Part shown: one piece after another, positions 21,896 to 23,121 of the stretch
Position numbering within the stretch: the stretch's first letter is position 1
Layout: every line of letters starts with the position of its first letter
DNA from: Betaproteobacteria bacterium UBA2293
GTDB lineage: Bacteria; Pseudomonadota; Gammaproteobacteria; Burkholderiales; Rhodocyclaceae
Assembly (NCBI GenBank): GCA_002345845.1
Contig: DDWF01000221.1
Location: forward strand, 12,435-35,555
DNA length: 23,121 nucleotides
Direction: 5' to 3'
The notes under the pieces: generated by a model
The model's input: only the letters and a program-made list of their open reading frames with translations
What the model was told of the DNA's origin: nothing
Database searches by the model: none
Position numbers and translations under genes: made by a program

Positions 21896-23121
21896 ATGAA
21901 CCAGCGCCCGCAGAAACCCCGAATCACCGATTCAACCCTGGACCACTTGCGCGTCCCGCCACATTCGATCGAAGCCGAGCAGTCCATTCTGGGTGGCTTG
22001 TTGCTCGACAATCAGGCCTGGGACCGGATGGGCGACCTGATCACCGAGGCGGATTTCTATCGTGACGAGCACCGGCGCATCTTCCGCCAGATCCGCAACC
22101 TGCTCGAACGGGCCAAGCCGGCCGACGTCGTCACCGTCGCCGAGGCGCTCGATGCGGCCGGTGAAGGCGAGCAGACGGGTGGCCTGGCCTATCTGGGCGA
22201 ACTGGCGGCGAATACGCCGTCGGCGGCCAACATCAAGCGCTATGCCGAAATCGTCCGCGAGCGCTCGGTGCTGCGCCAACTGGTGGCGACCGCCGACGAG
22301 ATCGCCTCCGATGCGCTCAATCCCCTCGGTCGCGATGCTGAAACCCTGCTCGACGAGGCCGAATCGAAGATCTTCAAGATTGCCGAAGCCGGTGCCGGGC
22401 ATAACGAAGGCTTCGTCCATATCAATCCGCTGCTGACGCAGGTCGTCGAGCGAATCCAGGAACTGCACGACCGCGACAATCCCTCGGACATCACCGGCGT
22501 GCCGACCGGTTTCATCGATCTCGACCAGAAGACCTCCGGTTTCCAGCCGGGTGACCTGATCATCGTCGCTGGTCGTCCGTCAATGGGCAAGACGGCCTTT
22601 GCCTTGAACATTGCCGAAAATGTGGCCGTCGACTCCGGTCTGCCGGTCGGCGTCTTTTCGATGGAAATGGGCGGCGCCCAGCTGGCCACCCGGATGCTGG
22701 CTTCGATCGGCCGACTCAATTCGCAGAGCCTGCGTACTGGCCGGATGAACGACGACGAATGGTCAAAATTGTCGTTTGCCCTCGGCAAGCTGCACGAGGC
22801 ACCGATCTACATCGACGAAACCGGCGGCCTCAGTCCGGCCAACCTGCGTGCCCGCGCCCGGCGTCTGGCGCGCCAGTATGGTGGCAAGCTCGGCCTGCTG
22901 GTCATTGACTACATCCAGCTGATGAGCGGCAACCGGCAGGGCGAGAACCGGGCGACGGAAGTCTCCGAAATCTCCCGCTCGATCAAGTCGCTGGCCAAGG
23001 AGCTGCAGGTGCCGATCGTCGCCCTGTCGCAGCTATCGCGAAAGGTCGAAGAGCGTACCGACAAGCGGCCGATGATGTCCGACTTGCGTGAGTCCGGCGC
23101 CATCGAGCAGGACGCCGACGT
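21896..23121 (+). CDS. dnaB: Replicative DNA helicase DnaB, N-terminal 408 codons, cut by window end
   Basis: This is the hexameric 5'-3' helicase that unwinds DNA at the replication fork. The N-terminal domain begins at about residue 20 (RVPPHSIEAEQSILGGLLLDNQAWD) and the linker helix follows. The RecA-like domain has TGVPTGFIDLDQKTSGFQPGDL, Walker A GRPSMGKTAF (226-235), the catalytic Glu E257 in SMEMG, and Walker B LLVIDYIQLMSG (D338). The window stops in RESGAIEQDAD, the region of motif H4. No intein interrupts the P-loop or Walker B. The ATG at 21896 has no Shine-Dalgarno and lies directly after the rplI terminator, so either it has its own promoter with a very short leader or it depends on read-through. 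Confidence 0.96.
   Translation, partial: MNQRPQKPRITDSTLDHLRVPPHSIEAEQSILGGLLLDNQAWDRMGDLITEADFYRDEHRRIFRQIRNLLERAKPADVVTVAEALDAAGEGEQTGGLAYLGELAANTPSAANIKRYAEIVRERSVLRQLVATADEIASDALNPLGRDAETLLDEAESKIFKIAEAGAGHNEGFVHINPLLTQVVERIQELHDRDNPSDITGVPTGFIDLDQKTSGFQPGDLIIVAGRPSMGKTAFALNIAENVAVDSGLPVGVFSMEMGGAQLATRMLASIGRLNSQSLRTGRMNDDEWSKLSFALGKLHEAPIYIDETGGLSPANLRARARRLARQYGGKLGLLVIDYIQLMSGNRQGENRATEVSEISRSIKSLAKELQVPIVALSQLSRKVEERTDKRPMMSDLRESGAIEQDAD

Noticed and set aside
22571..22950. Intein or insertion in dnaB
   Set aside because: DnaB is a common intein host, but the P-loop, catalytic Glu and Walker B regions are continuous and normally spaced here.

Overview
The window looks like a piece of ordinary chromosome from a GC-rich betaproteobacterium, most likely of the order Rhodocyclales (Dechloromonas/Azonexus-like). 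This rests on the overall character of the proteins, the rpsF-priB-rpsR-rplI-dnaB order, and an Mla-type operon with an STAS-fused permease and an auxiliary lipoprotein. The taxonomic call is an inference from reading, not from a search. I see no tRNA, rRNA, CRISPR array, insertion sequence, integrase, attachment site or phage gene, and coding density is high.

Layout. (1) Positions 1-3885 hold a ferric-iron ABC importer split over three transcription units: fbpC (minus, cut by the window start), fbpB (plus, divergent from fbpC by 30 bp), and fbpA (minus). fbpA has a good sigma70-type promoter overlapped by Fur-like sequences. An ankyrin-repeat gene lies downstream of fbpA on the same strand, behind a GC-rich hairpin. 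(2) Positions 3897-4459 hold an exported NlpC/P60 peptidase with its own terminator. (3) Positions 4555-8663 hold acuI (acryloyl-CoA reductase family), a response regulator with a degenerate GGDEF domain starting 1 nt after acuI, and prpE (propionyl-CoA synthetase), closed by a strong terminator. (4) Positions 8743-13639 hold ppx (exopolyphosphatase family) followed by a tightly coupled phospholipid-transport set: STAS-MlaE permease, MlaF ATPase, MlaD MCE protein and a PqiC-like lipoprotein. Three of the junctions are 4-nt overlaps and one is a 7-nt gap.

(5) Positions 13636-20318 hold a TetR regulator on the minus strand, whose stop codon shares CTAG with the lipoprotein stop. Divergent from it are etfB, etfA, an orphan CbiM-like membrane protein, a FimV-like membrane-anchored protein and a large acyl-CoA dehydrogenase of the DmdC-like subgroup, ending in a terminator. 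ETF is the electron acceptor of acyl-CoA dehydrogenases, so this unit makes functional sense apart from the two membrane proteins in its middle. (6) Positions 20302-23121 hold the conserved rpsF-priB-rpsR-rplI block, a terminator, and the start of dnaB, which runs off the window end.

Nothing here is a clear new defence or mobile system. The points most worth a second look are the FimV-like gene translationally coupled to the acyl-CoA dehydrogenase, the degenerate-GGDEF regulator inside a C3-acyl-CoA operon, the probable CTG start of priB, and the hairpin in the rpsF leader that could be the S6:S18 autoregulatory element. No gene-free stretch exceeds about 135 bp.
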